NCBI RefSeq assembly: GCF_003351745.1
Contig: NZ_CP031222.1
Span: 2,896,207-2,960,206 of the forward strand
Direction: 5' to 3'
DNA from: Aquirhabdus parva
Lineage (GTDB): Bacteria; Pseudomonadota; Gammaproteobacteria; Pseudomonadales; Moraxellaceae
DNA: 64,000 bases
Shown here: in pieces, positions 36,879-46,158 of the stretch
Numbering within the stretch: position 1 is the first letter of the stretch
Layout of the letters: each line of letters starts with the position of its first letter
The notes under the pieces: generated by a model
What the model saw: only the letters and a program-made list of their open reading frames with translations
What the model was told of the DNA's origin: nothing
Database searches by the model: none
Made by a program: the position numbers and the translations under genes

Positions 36879-36954
36879 TATTAAATTAATAAAAATTAAT
36901 TACTTAAATACTAGACTACTTCCTAGCATCCGATGTTAGCAATGAAGTGAGCCG

Positions 36955-36999
36955 ATGAATATGAGTTTCTTTTTTGAGAGTAAAGGAACTCATATTCAT
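36955..36999. repeat. 13-bp inverted repeat at the cassette's right edge
   Basis: ATGAATATGAGTT and its exact complement flank a 19-nt loop. It lies 76 bp after the ATPase stop and just before composition returns to normal. No T-tract follows, so it is not a clear terminator; it may be a boundary repeat or a hairpin ending the transcript. Confidence 0.6.
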
Positions 37000-37062
37000 A
37001 ACTGCTTTTCAGTATACTTATCCTGAACGCCAAACAATCACTATTATTTAAGATGCAATAGA

Positions 37063-37668
37063 TTAAGACAAACTCTGAATAAAAATCCGCACCGACTTTA
37101 AGATCATCTCCACCGCCAGCACGACCAGAATCAAACCCATCAAACGCTCGAAAGCCTTGAGGACACTGTCCCCCAGTAAGCGCTGCATCTGACCCGACAG
37201 CAACAGTACCACGGCACAGACTGACATGGTCACCGCGAGTGCTGCAATCCACTCTAGCTTACGATCTGGCGCTTGCGATACCATCAGCATCACCGTTGCC
37301 ATTGCTGAAGGACCCGCCAACATCGGCACTGCTAAGGGCACGATGAGGGGTTCTTCAGGTAAGACTTCATTTTGATTGCCATGGGAGGATGCCGCAGGAA
37401 AGACCATGCGCATCGCGATCAAAAACAAGATGATCCCGCCAGCCAGTTGCAATGACAGATCACTAAGCTGGAACATCTCCAAAAAGCGATGCCCGCCGAG
37501 CATAAACATCAGCAGAATGAAAAAGGCGATGGAGACTTCACGCAGGATAATCTTGGGACGGCGCTTAGGCGCGACCCCACGGAGTGCATTGACAAAAACA
37601 GGGACGCCGCCCAAAGGGTCGGTGATCAGCAACAAGAGTATTGTTGCTGAGACAAAGGTGTTATCCAT
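37063..37668 (-). CDS. MarC family membrane protein (NAAT family)
   Basis: A 201-residue inner-membrane protein with about six hydrophobic segments. The N-terminal ATILLLLITDPLGGVPVFVNA and the GGIILFLIAMRMVFP stretch are the MarC/UPF0056 hallmarks. Such proteins are grouped with neutral amino-acid transporters; the old multiple-antibiotic-resistance link of MarC is not supported functionally. It is 118 bp downstream of relA on the same strand, and may be in the same transcript. Confidence 0.9.
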   Translation of the reverse strand: MDNTFVSATILLLLITDPLGGVPVFVNALRGVAPKRRPKIILREVSIAFFILLMFMLGGHRFLEMFQLSDLSLQLAGGIILFLIAMRMVFPAASSHGNQNEVLPEEPLIVPLAVPMLAGPSAMATVMLMVSQAPDRKLEWIAALAVTMSVCAVVLLLSGQMQRLLGDSVLKAFERLMGLILVVLAVEMILKSVRIFIQSLS

Positions 37669-37786
37669 TAAAGCTACTCTACAAGCGCTACTTTTAAGCG
37701 CTAGCTACAAAACACACGACTGCATTGATTGATCGAACCCCATCAGTCGTGCAAAAAACGATATTAAAACAGTTGCTTTGAAATAG

Positions 37787-40150
37787 CTATTTCATCCCGA
37801 CCACTAACCGGCGTGCACTCATGATGCCCGGCTGTTGTTCAAGACGCGCAAGTAACCGTGACAATTGCGCCAAACCTTTCACTTCGATTTGCAGCTTCAT
37901 ATTGGCGATACCATTCGACTCGGTGATGGTATTCACTTGCTGGATATTGATTTGATCTGAGAAGATGACTGCGGTCAGGTCTTTGAGCAAACCACGACGG
38001 TCATAGGCTTCGATGACAATCTGCACCACTTGACCACTGGTCGGTTGCATCTCCCAGCCTGCTTCAACCGCACGATCTGCATCCTGCACAATCAAACGGC
38101 CATATTCAGGGCAGTTGAGATTATGAATACTGACACCGCGATGCTGGGTGATATAACCGGCAATGGGTTCACCATGCACTGGCTGGCAGCACTGGGCAAC
38201 ATGCAATTCGACATTATCCAGACCATCAATCAAGATGCCATGCTGTGACAGCGTACGGCTGGCACGGGCATTGAGCGTGGGTTTTAACACCAGCTCAGGC
38301 GTGTCCTCATCTGGTTGCATCTGTTTGTTGATCTGATTCATCAGTTGATGCAGGCTAATATCACCCGTCACAAGACCAATCAGAATGTCATCACCGCTTT
38401 TGACATTAAAGGCTTTGGCGTAGTCGGCCAGATCGATACTTTTGGGATGAATCGCCAGACGTGCCAGCTCTTTGACCAGTGTTTCACGGCCAATCTCAAG
38501 ATTCTTGCTGCGATCCTGCTGACGGAACCAATAGCGCAATTTGTCACGCGCATGAGCGGTCTTGATATAGCCCAGCGAGTTCACCAACCAGTCACGGCTC
38601 GGATCACGGTCTTTCTTGGTCAGAATCTCGACCTGCTCACCGGTTTTTAGCTTATAGGTCAGCGGCACAAAGCGCTGATTGACGCGTGCGGCATAGCAGT
38701 GGTTCCCCACTTGAGTGTGTACGTGATAAGCAAAGTCGAGGACGGTGGCGTCTTTCGGCAATTCTTTGATGTCGCCATCACGACTAAAGACGTAGATTTT
38801 TTCAAACTCGCCCCAGTCGTTCAGCGGATCGATTTCGCCTTCATCAAAATCAGGATCATCCTGATTCTTCGATTTTTTTCCATCTTGCTTGTTTTTATTC
38901 TCTTGATAATTCTCAAGGACGCTACGCAATGAATGTAATTTATGATCGAAAACGATATCGCCATTCTTCTTGCCGGCTTTGGTGCCTTCTTTATAGTTGA
39001 AGTGGGCACAAACGCCGAGCTCGGCTTCGTTATGCATATCCATCGTACGGATTTGCACTTCAAGCGATTTGTTCTCAGCCAAGACAGCGGTATGTAGTGA
39101 GCGATAGCCGTTAGCTTTGGGATTGGTGATGTAATCATCAAACTGATCAGGGATATGACGCCAGAGTTGATGCGCCACACCTAAAGCGTGATAACACTCT
39201 GGCACCGAATCGACCAGCACGCGTAATGCACGAATATCATAGAGCTGATCAAAGCTGAGCTGTTTGCTCTTCATCTTGCGATAGATCGAATAGATGTGTT
39301 TTACCCGTCCAGTGACTTCTGCTTTGATGCCTTGTTCCGCGAGGGCATCTTGCAGCCTTTTAGTCATATTCTGGATGTATTGCTCACGCTCAAGGCGCTT
39401 CTCGCTGAGGAGTGTCGCAATTTCTTTATAGCGCTCAGGCGACAGGAAACGAAAGGCAATGTCTTCGAGTTCCCACTTGAGTTGGGCGATCCCTAAGCGA
39501 TGGGCTAACGGTGCATAGATGGTGAGGATCTCACGCGCAACCCGCTCTTGACGTTCACGAGACGCATTGGCGAGCTCACGCACCGCAAAGGTACGTTCGG
39601 CCAGCTTGATGAGCACCACGCGCACATCTTCGGTGACCGAGATCAACATCTTATAGATGCCGGACAAATGCTCACGCTGGTTATTTTCGAAATGATCTTC
39701 CAGACGGCGATTGCGCTCAATCAGCTCAGACAAGCCCCCCATCGCTAGCGTACTGCGAATCAAGGCTTGGATATCGGGACCGAAAACCGTACCGACTTCT
39801 TCTAAGGTAATGAGGTTTTCACGCACGCTACGAAATAGAACGGCAGCAACGAGTGTTTCTTCATCCACACGCAGATGCGTCAGAATGTCCGCCATGCCCA
39901 CACCGGCATGATAGGCGTTGGAACGCTGTTCGATACGGGTATGCGCCGCATTAAATGCGCGACTTGCAACCAGCTCGCAGGCTTGATGCAATTGGCGGAT
40001 TGCCGATTTACTAAGTTGTTTAGAGAGGCGTTTTAACCAACCTTCTATATCCAACTCGACTTCGCCATATACCGCCGGCCCTGCACCAGACACCAGTGCA
40101 CGACTTGCTTCATCCATACGCAGCGGTAAATCTTCGCGTATTCTGACCAT
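37787..40150 (-). CDS. relA: GTP pyrophosphokinase RelA ((p)ppGpp synthetase)
   Basis: RelA makes (p)ppGpp on starved ribosomes. The 787-residue protein has an N-terminal HD region in which the HDxxED hydrolase motif is replaced by LFRSVREN (about residues 105-112), so hydrolase activity should be lost. The synthetase domain has GRVKHIYSIYRKM and QFDDYITNPKANGY; the QFDD at 336-339 is a variant of the EXDD motif of monofunctional RelA, not the RXKD of SpoT. TGS (DATVLDFAYHVHTQVG), zinc-finger (VAQCCQPVHGEPI) and ACT (EAYDRRGLLKDL) domains follow. An acidic Asn/Gln/Lys-rich insert is at about 420-445. Its neighbour rlmD is the usual relA neighbour, supporting the call. Confidence 0.93.
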   Translation of the reverse strand: MVRIREDLPLRMDEASRALVSGAGPAVYGEVELDIEGWLKRLSKQLSKSAIRQLHQACELVASRAFNAAHTRIEQRSNAYHAGVGMADILTHLRVDEETLVAAVLFRSVRENLITLEEVGTVFGPDIQALIRSTLAMGGLSELIERNRRLEDHFENNQREHLSGIYKMLISVTEDVRVVLIKLAERTFAVRELANASRERQERVAREILTIYAPLAHRLGIAQLKWELEDIAFRFLSPERYKEIATLLSEKRLEREQYIQNMTKRLQDALAEQGIKAEVTGRVKHIYSIYRKMKSKQLSFDQLYDIRALRVLVDSVPECYHALGVAHQLWRHIPDQFDDYITNPKANGYRSLHTAVLAENKSLEVQIRTMDMHNEAELGVCAHFNYKEGTKAGKKNGDIVFDHKLHSLRSVLENYQENKNKQDGKKSKNQDDPDFDEGEIDPLNDWGEFEKIYVFSRDGDIKELPKDATVLDFAYHVHTQVGNHCYAARVNQRFVPLTYKLKTGEQVEILTKKDRDPSRDWLVNSLGYIKTAHARDKLRYWFRQQDRSKNLEIGRETLVKELARLAIHPKSIDLADYAKAFNVKSGDDILIGLVTGDISLHQLMNQINKQMQPDEDTPELVLKPTLNARASRTLSQHGILIDGLDNVELHVAQCCQPVHGEPIAGYITQHRGVSIHNLNCPEYGRLIVQDADRAVEAGWEMQPTSGQVVQIVIEAYDRRGLLKDLTAVIFSDQINIQQVNTITESNGIANMKLQIEVKGLAQLSRLLARLEQQPGIMSARRLVVGMK

Positions 40151-40400
40151 ATCAACCTCTCGCCATGAGCGCGACTTTTTAAATCACTTCCAAATCATTA
40201 TTTTTGTTAAAACAACACGATAAAACACGTCGTGCTGTCCAAAGACTTCCCATAAAACCAATCTGCCAATCCCTAGCATGCCTTCTACAAAAAAGCGTGT
40301 TGGTGATGAAGATGCCGCACCCTTGCCCTCTATAAACATAAACATCATCTATAGATAGAGTCGGTCAAAGTGCCCGTGCAAAAGAAGCAATTTTTACAGC

Positions 40401-41822
40401 TTACTTTTTCACAAACAATGCTATCGACTCGACATGGCTTGTATGCGTAAACATATCCATCACGCCAGCCCGCTGCATCACATAGCCTGCAGCGGTCAGT
40501 ATACCTGCGTCACGTGCCAGCGTCGCTGGATTACACGAGACATAAACAATCCGTTTGGCGTTGAAGCGGGACAGATAATGCATCACCTCTTCAGCACCCG
40601 TACGTGGTGGGTCAATCAATAAGGCATCAAAGCCTTGGGCTGCCCACGGCTGGTGGGAGAAGTCCTTGGTCAAATCCTGTGCATAGAACTGGACGTTATC
40701 AAGGCCATTCAGCGCTGCGTTTTCACCGCCGCGTTGCACCATCTCCTCACTACCTTCCACCGCAACCACTTGACCTGTACTGCCAACACGTCGTGCTAGA
40801 GGTAATGAAAAGTTACCCAGACCACAGAACAGATCCAAAACGCGCTCGCCTTCTTTTAACTCAAGCAAATCGCACGCCAACGTCACCATCTGGCGGTTGA
40901 TATCGCGATTCACTTGGGTAAAATCAAGGGGTGAGAAAGCAAACTTTATACCAAAGTCAGGAAGCTCATAGTGCAAACGCATCGGAGCATCAGGTTTATC
41001 GATGCGATGAACAGTGTCGTAGTTGCCCGGTTGTAGGTACAACTGCCAGCCGAGATTGCGGGCGTAATTAAGCAATTTTTCTGTGTCAGTTTGATGAAGT
41101 GGTGACAAATGTCGCACAATCATCGCCACACTGCCGTCTTCATGCTCATCACCCACAGCAATCTCAAGCTGCGGAATCTGTTCGCGTGCTTGCAAGGTGC
41201 CAAGCAAGGCTTTGAGTTCTTCGATCCGACCGCCAATCTGTGCATCTAAAACTTTACATTCACTCAGCTCAGCCAGATAGCTGCTCTTGCGCTCACGGAA
41301 GCCGACCAGCATGGCTTCTTTCTTAATCACGTACTTAGCACCCAGACGCGCTTTGCGTCGATAGTCGGTGCGAGTCGAACGTAGAGCGGGCAGCCACTCT
41401 TTAGGCGCAAGTCCACCGAAGTGCAGGAAGTGATCGCTCAACACACTTTGCTTAAACGCGATCTGCGCATCGGTAGACCAATGCTGCAAGCTACAACCGC
41501 CACACACGGTGAAATGCGGACAAATCGGTTCAACGCGATCAGGCGATGGGTTTTCAACCGACAGTGCATCCGCTTCTTCATACTTTTTATGGCTTTCATG
41601 TACTTTGGCAACCACCGTCTCACCCGGCAGTGCAAAAGAGATAAAGACTTTCTTGCCCAGTTTTTCAATCGGATGCTGGTATTTGCTGACCGTCACGCCT
41701 TCATCACCCGTAGTCGGTTGTGATCCGTAGTGACTGACGCCGCGTCCTTCATGGGAGAGCTTTTCAATATTAAAAGTTAAAGCGGGCTGCTCGCGCAGTT
41801 TCTCGCGTTGATTACGTCTCAT
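40401..41822 (-). CDS. rlmD: 23S rRNA (uracil-1939-C5)-methyltransferase
   Basis: RlmD (RumA) methylates U1939 of 23S rRNA. The 473-residue protein has an N-terminal TRAM domain, an iron-sulfur cluster motif CPHFTVCGGCSLQHW plus a further Cys at SECKVLD, the SAM motif LDLFCGLGNFSLPLARR, and the catalytic Cys in VYVSCNPATLARD. The basic start MRRNQREKLREQPAL is usual. It is upstream of relA on the same strand, as in many gammaproteobacteria; the 250-bp gap suggests that relA also has its own promoter. Confidence 0.95.
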   Translation of the reverse strand: MRRNQREKLREQPALTFNIEKLSHEGRGVSHYGSQPTTGDEGVTVSKYQHPIEKLGKKVFISFALPGETVVAKVHESHKKYEEADALSVENPSPDRVEPICPHFTVCGGCSLQHWSTDAQIAFKQSVLSDHFLHFGGLAPKEWLPALRSTRTDYRRKARLGAKYVIKKEAMLVGFRERKSSYLAELSECKVLDAQIGGRIEELKALLGTLQAREQIPQLEIAVGDEHEDGSVAMIVRHLSPLHQTDTEKLLNYARNLGWQLYLQPGNYDTVHRIDKPDAPMRLHYELPDFGIKFAFSPLDFTQVNRDINRQMVTLACDLLELKEGERVLDLFCGLGNFSLPLARRVGSTGQVVAVEGSEEMVQRGGENAALNGLDNVQFYAQDLTKDFSHQPWAAQGFDALLIDPPRTGAEEVMHYLSRFNAKRIVYVSCNPATLARDAGILTAAGYVMQRAGVMDMFTHTSHVESIALFVKK

Positions 41823-42279
41823 GTATAGGTATCTTCTTCAATGCTGGCTGGTATAAGTCAAAAGCGCGTTAAGACCATTTAAGCCTTGATGCCATCGTCC
41901 GTTTAAACGCATCGCATCAAGGGTGGGTGTTAAACGCTTTTTAAAAATCATTCTGGCTATAGGTATTTTCGAGTGCGCAATATTATAAAACAAAGCAGCC
42001 CTTCCCCTGTGACTTATTTTTCATGCATTTTGAGCTTTTGGTTCATTTTGGGCGGAAGCGATGAGTCAGGACAACGTATTGAGGTGGGCATTCGCATTTT
42101 TTCTAAACACTGACCACACCGCACTCGCCCCAGCCTTATTAATCACTTTTTCGTATAAGTAATTTACTTTTTAATCGTTCTATTGGGATTAGCTTCTTAT
42201 TACGATACCAACATATAAAGCGTTCCATTCATCATTTTTTGTCATTAGTCAATTTATGTTAACAAAGGGGTCAAACAAC
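41823..42279. other. Intergenic region with sbp promoter
   Basis: The 457 bases separate divergent rlmD and sbp and contain no convincing gene. The right half is A/T-rich, with TTCGTATAAGTAATTTAC and TTCTTATTACGATACC, which have the ATAAG-type boxes seen in CysB-bound sites; this is a weak match. An AAAGGGG at 42264-42270 is the ribosome site of sbp. Confidence 0.4.
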
Positions 42280-43302
42280 ATGTCATTCAATAAAGCCTTC
42301 CGTCCAGCGCTGCTCGCGATCAGCCTGCTCACCTCAAGTTTTGCTGCTGTTGCCGCAGGACCAAACGAACTACTCAACGTGTCTTACGACCCAACCCGTG
42401 AGCTGTATGAATCCTTTAACGATTCGTTTGCTAAATACTGGGAAAGCAAGACTCACCAAAAAATCACCATCAAACAATCTCATGGCGGCTCAGGCAAACA
42501 AGCCCGTGCAGTAATCGATGGTCTAGAAGCAGACGTAGTGACCTTGGCATTGGCCTATGACATTGATGCAATCGCAGACAAAACTGACCTGCTGCCAAAA
42601 AACTGGCAAGCACGCTTACCAAACAATTCTACCCCATACACATCAACCATCGTGTTTCTGGTGCGTAAAGGTAATCCAAAAGCAATCAAAGACTGGGGCG
42701 ATATCATCAAGCCTGGCGTTGAAGTCGTAACGCCAAATCCAAAAACTTCTGGCGGTGCACGCTGGAACTACTTGGCAGCTTGGGGCTGGGCAAAACAACA
42801 ACCAGGTGGCTCTGATAAAACCGCTCGTGACTTCGTACAACAAGTCTATGCCCACACCAAAGTACTCGACTCTGGCGCACGTGGCGCAACCACTACTTTC
42901 GTTGAACGCGGTCAAGGCGATGTGCTCTTGGCTTGGGAAAACGAAGCCTACTTGGCAGTACGCGAATCTGGCGACAAGTTTGAAATCATCACCCCAAGCA
43001 AATCAATCTTGGCAGAACCACCAGTGGCAGTCGTTGATAAAAACGTAGACAAACATGGTACGCGTAACCTTGCAACGGGTTATCTGAACTACTTGTACTC
43101 ACCAGCAGGTCAGGACATCGCGGCGAAGAACTTCTATCGTCCACGTAACCCAACCATCGCTGCGAAATATGCCAAGACTTTTGCGCCTGTGAAACTGTTC
43201 ACCATTGATAAAGAATTCGGTGGCTGGACTCAAGCACAGAAAGTTCACTTTGGTGACGGCGGTGTGTTTGACCAAATCATCACTGCAAATGGTACTAAAT
43301 AA
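42280..43302 (+). CDS. sbp: Sulfate ABC transporter, periplasmic sulfate-binding protein
   Basis: The 340-residue protein captures sulfate in the periplasm for CysTWA. A signal peptide ends SFAAVAA (about residue 26). The mature part starts [21 protein letters not shown] and has the sulfate-binding [25 protein letters not shown] and [17 protein letters not shown] motifs that define the sulfate/thiosulfate group. The ATG at 42280 is chosen; an upstream in-frame start would put eight polar residues before the signal. A hairpin follows at 43325-43346. It is first of the sulfate locus. Confidence 0.95.
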   Translation: MSFNKAFRPALLAISLLTSSFAAVAAGPNELLNVSYDPTRELYESFNDSFAKYWESKTHQKITIKQSHGGSGKQARAVIDGLEADVVTLALAYDIDAIADKTDLLPKNWQARLPNNSTPYTSTIVFLVRKGNPKAIKDWGDIIKPGVEVVTPNPKTSGGARWNYLAAWGWAKQQPGGSDKTARDFVQQVYAHTKVLDSGARGATTTFVERGQGDVLLAWENEAYLAVRESGDKFEIITPSKSILAEPPVAVVDKNVDKHGTRNLATGYLNYLYSPAGQDIAAKNFYRPRNPTIAAKYAKTFAPVKLFTIDKEFGGWTQAQKVHFGDGGVFDQIITANGTK

Positions 43303-43324
43303 GCTAAAAGCCCTTAAACAGAAC

Positions 43325-43346
43325 CTCCCCTTGTGATCAAGGGGAG
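43325..43346 (+). promoter_or_regulatory. Perfect 9-bp hairpin after sbp
   Basis: CTCCCCTTG and CAAGGGGAG close a TGAT tetraloop 23 bp after the sbp stop. There is no T-tract. Hairpins placed after a binding-protein gene often stabilise its mRNA so that it outnumbers the permease; that role is inferred. Confidence 0.6.
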
Positions 43347-43467
43347 TGATTCCCACAACAAAAAGCTGAATCGTTTCAAAACTTTTTTAGTCTTTGAGCG
43401 TCAAAAGCCTGAACTCCCATAACAACGAATTACCCATACAACCAAACGCAAAACAAAGGTGACGAGC

Positions 43468-44307
43468 ATGACTACGCTTATCCTTCCGGGTGTCGGTGGT
43501 AGTGAGCCTGCGCATTGGCAGAGCTGGCTGGAAACCCAGCTTGTGGATGCCAAACGTGTGGAGCAAGCGGACTGGAATAGTCCGGTGCTGCATACATGGC
43601 GCCAGTCGCTAGACCGCGAACTCTTGTTAAATGCCACAGAGCCAGTCTGGATTGTGGCGCATAGCTTTGGTTGTCTGGTCACCATGTCGGCACTCTCTAG
43701 TCGTGTGCTAGCCAGTAAAGTCGCAGGCGTGTTGCTGGTTGCACCGGCATCACCAGAACGTTTTTCACTGGAAGGCTTTGCGCGTAGTAAAGATCAAGCG
43801 ATTGATCCCCATGCACCGCAAGCGCCAGCACTGCTCAGTCGTATCCTCCCCCGTGCACCGCTTGGGGTACCGATCCGTCTGATCGCCAGTCGCACCGACC
43901 CGTGGATGACTTTTGAAGCCGCAGAATGGTGGGCAACCCGTTGGGGCGCAAAGCTGATTGATCTTGGCGATGCCGGTCACATCAATGTTGCGGCAGGCTT
44001 TGGGGCATGGCCACAAGTGATCAAAGAGCTGAATACGTTGAAATATGGTTCACAAGCCGTTAAGCAATTTGCCACACGTCACTTAGACGGCAGCGTAATT
44101 GCCAAAGATAATTCGCTGACGGATCGTTTAACGAAAGATGAGCCCAGTAGCACAGCATCAGATGAGAATGAGCTGCTCCCTACTTCGCCCATTGACACAA
44201 CCTTAACGGCAACGCCTATCGAGCAATCCGCTTCAAATCAGGCTGCCTTTGGTCAAGAGTCGCATGGCATCGACACATTAAAATTATTGAATAAGCAGGT
44301 GGTGTAA
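43468..44307 (+). CDS. RBBP9/YdeN-type alpha/beta hydrolase in sulfate operon
   Basis: A serine hydrolase of 279 residues. The N-terminus [19 protein letters not shown] is typical of the RBBP9/YdeN family. The nucleophile Ser lies in [10 protein letters not shown], the Asp in [11 protein letters not shown] and the His in [17 protein letters not shown]. Residues about 195-279 form a low-complexity tail rich in Ser, Thr and Gln that is absent from the core family and may be disordered. The ATG at 43468 has AGGTGA upstream. Its stop overlaps the cysT start as TAATG, so it is coupled to the permease. A role in sulfur acquisition, such as ester cleavage, is possible from context alone. Confidence 0.88.
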   Translation: MTTLILPGVGGSEPAHWQSWLETQLVDAKRVEQADWNSPVLHTWRQSLDRELLLNATEPVWIVAHSFGCLVTMSALSSRVLASKVAGVLLVAPASPERFSLEGFARSKDQAIDPHAPQAPALLSRILPRAPLGVPIRLIASRTDPWMTFEAAEWWATRWGAKLIDLGDAGHINVAAGFGAWPQVIKELNTLKYGSQAVKQFATRHLDGSVIAKDNSLTDRLTKDEPSSTASDENELLPTSPIDTTLTATPIEQSASNQAAFGQESHGIDTLKLLNKQVV

Positions 44308-45140
44308 TGAGTTCAACCCGCGTTTTACCTGGGTTTGGTTTGTCACTGGGCTTTACGCTCGTGTATTTATCATTGGTGGTTTTAATCCCGCTGTCGGCGG
44401 TCTTTATTAAAGCTGCGGGGATCAGTGCAGATGATTTATGGAAACTGGTGAATTCACCCCGTGTACAAGCGTCGTTCTATCTGACTTTTGGCGCGTCATT
44501 GATTGCGGCACTGATTAATGTCTTTTTTGGTTTGCTGCTTGCGTGGTCTTTGGTGCGTTATTCCTTTCCGGGTAAGCGCTTGGTGGATGCCCTGATTGAC
44601 TTGCCGTTTGCGCTGCCTACTGCGGTTGCCGGTATTGCGCTCACCACGCTATATGCCAGCAACGGTTGGATTGGTCACTTCCTTGAGCCATGGGGCATCA
44701 AGATCGCCTACACACGCATTGGGGTGACTTTGGCATTGATTTTTATTGGTTTACCGTTTGTGGTGCGTACCGTACAGCCTGTTCTGGCCGACCTTGAAGT
44801 GGAATTGGAAGAAGCGGCAGCAGCACTGGGTGCTCAGCGCTGGCAGACAATCTGGTATGTGATTTTGCCAGTCCTGTTCCCTGCCCTGCTGACAGGTTTT
44901 GCATTGGCGTTTGCACGTGCAGTGGGTGAATACGGTTCGGTGATTTTTATCGCGGGCAACATTCCGCTCAAGACCGAGATCGCACCGCTTTTGATCGTGT
45001 CGCATCTGGAAGAGTATGACTATGTTGGCGCTACGGTGATCGCTGCAATCATGCTAATCATCTCGTTTATTTTGCTACTGCTGATCAACGTGCTGCAGAA
45101 CTGGGCTAGCCGTAAAACGGGCCGCACTGCCGTATCGTAA
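44307..45140 (+). CDS. cysT: Sulfate ABC transporter permease CysT
   Basis: An inner-membrane permease of 277 residues with six membrane helices. The cytoplasmic EAA loop reads [20 protein letters not shown], the site where the CysA ATPase docks, and [19 protein letters not shown] is a CysT hallmark. It pairs with CysW. Its ATG overlaps the stop of the preceding hydrolase, and CysW follows after 63 bp. Confidence 0.95.
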   Translation: MSSTRVLPGFGLSLGFTLVYLSLVVLIPLSAVFIKAAGISADDLWKLVNSPRVQASFYLTFGASLIAALINVFFGLLLAWSLVRYSFPGKRLVDALIDLPFALPTAVAGIALTTLYASNGWIGHFLEPWGIKIAYTRIGVTLALIFIGLPFVVRTVQPVLADLEVELEEAAAALGAQRWQTIWYVILPVLFPALLTGFALAFARAVGEYGSVIFIAGNIPLKTEIAPLLIVSHLEEYDYVGATVIAAIMLIISFILLLLINVLQNWASRKTGRTAVS

Positions 45141-45203
45141 GCAGAAAAGATAATCCATAAACGACTGATTAAATAAAATTATTGTGAATTGTGAGCATAA
45201 ACC

Positions 45204-46085
45204 ATGAGTATCAACTCTTCACTGGGTAGCTATGAGTTAGCCAAGCGCCTTGAACGCAGTGACGCAACACGGGAAGCCGGGTGGCTACGCGGATTGATTT
45301 TAACCATTAGCCTCGTGTTCTTTGTGTCTTGTCTGCTGTTGCCACTGATTTTGGTGTTTGTCGAAGCGTTTAGAAATGGCTGGCAAACCTATCTGCAAGC
45401 CATCGTCGATCCTGAAACGATGTCGGCAGTCAAACTGACGTTACTAACGGCTGTGGTTGCCGTGCCTTTGAACGTGATTTTCGGAATTGCCGCGGCTTGG
45501 GCCATTGCCAAGTTTCAGTTCCGCGGTAAGGCCTTCTTGACCACATTGATTGACTTGCCGTTTTCGGTGTCACCCGTGGTTGCAGGTTTGATGTTGGTCT
45601 TGGTGTTTGGGACCCGTGGATGGCTCGGAGACTGGCTCAGCCATATTGATTTTAAAGTGATCTATACCCCGCTCGGTATCATTTTGGCGACTGTATTTAT
45701 CACCGTACCCTTTGTCGCACGAGAGCTGATTCCACTCATGGAGTCGCAAGGCAATGAAGAAGAAGAAGCTGCGATTGTATTGGGTGCAAGTGGCTGGCAA
45801 ACCTTCTGGAATGTGACGCTGCCGAATATCAAATGGGGTCTGCTGTACGGGGTGATTCTGTGTAATGCACGAGCGATGGGGGAATTTGGTGCGGTATCGG
45901 TGGTGTCCGGACACATCCGCGGCGAGACCAACACCCTGCCGCTGCAAGTTGAGATTCTTTATAACGAATACAACTTCAGCGCTGCATTTGCCGTGGCATC
46001 ACTATTGGCTTTCTTGGCTCTGGTGACGCTGGTGATTAAAACTTGGGTTGAAAGCCGCGCTAGTCGTGATGCCAAAGCCGAATAA
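45204..46085 (+). CDS. cysW: Sulfate ABC transporter permease CysW
   Basis: The second permease subunit, 293 residues with six helices. The EAA loop is EEEAAIVLGASGWQTFWNVT and the CysW hallmark LCNARAMGEFGAVSVVSGHI is present, followed by RGETNTLPLQVEILYNEY. The N-terminus has a hydrophilic extension of about 25 residues. CysA follows after 73 bp. With CysT it forms the transmembrane channel. Confidence 0.95.
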   Translation: MSINSSLGSYELAKRLERSDATREAGWLRGLILTISLVFFVSCLLLPLILVFVEAFRNGWQTYLQAIVDPETMSAVKLTLLTAVVAVPLNVIFGIAAAWAIAKFQFRGKAFLTTLIDLPFSVSPVVAGLMLVLVFGTRGWLGDWLSHIDFKVIYTPLGIILATVFITVPFVARELIPLMESQGNEEEEAAIVLGASGWQTFWNVTLPNIKWGLLYGVILCNARAMGEFGAVSVVSGHIRGETNTLPLQVEILYNEYNFSAAFAVASLLAFLALVTLVIKTWVESRASRDAKAE

Positions 46086-46158
46086 GACCTGATCTGGATT
46101 AGCAATACAGCATCGACGCTGACGCCATTAATGATAGTAATGAATTGAAGAGAATCTT

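Noticed and set aside
36923-37252. A 109-codon minus-strand frame across the cassette edge
   Set aside because: It overlaps the well-supported MarC gene in another frame and spans the inverted repeat.
37787-40150. Calling this gene spoT
   Set aside because: Its hydrolase motif is missing, it has QFDD instead of RXKD, and it is beside rlmD, all of which fit relA.
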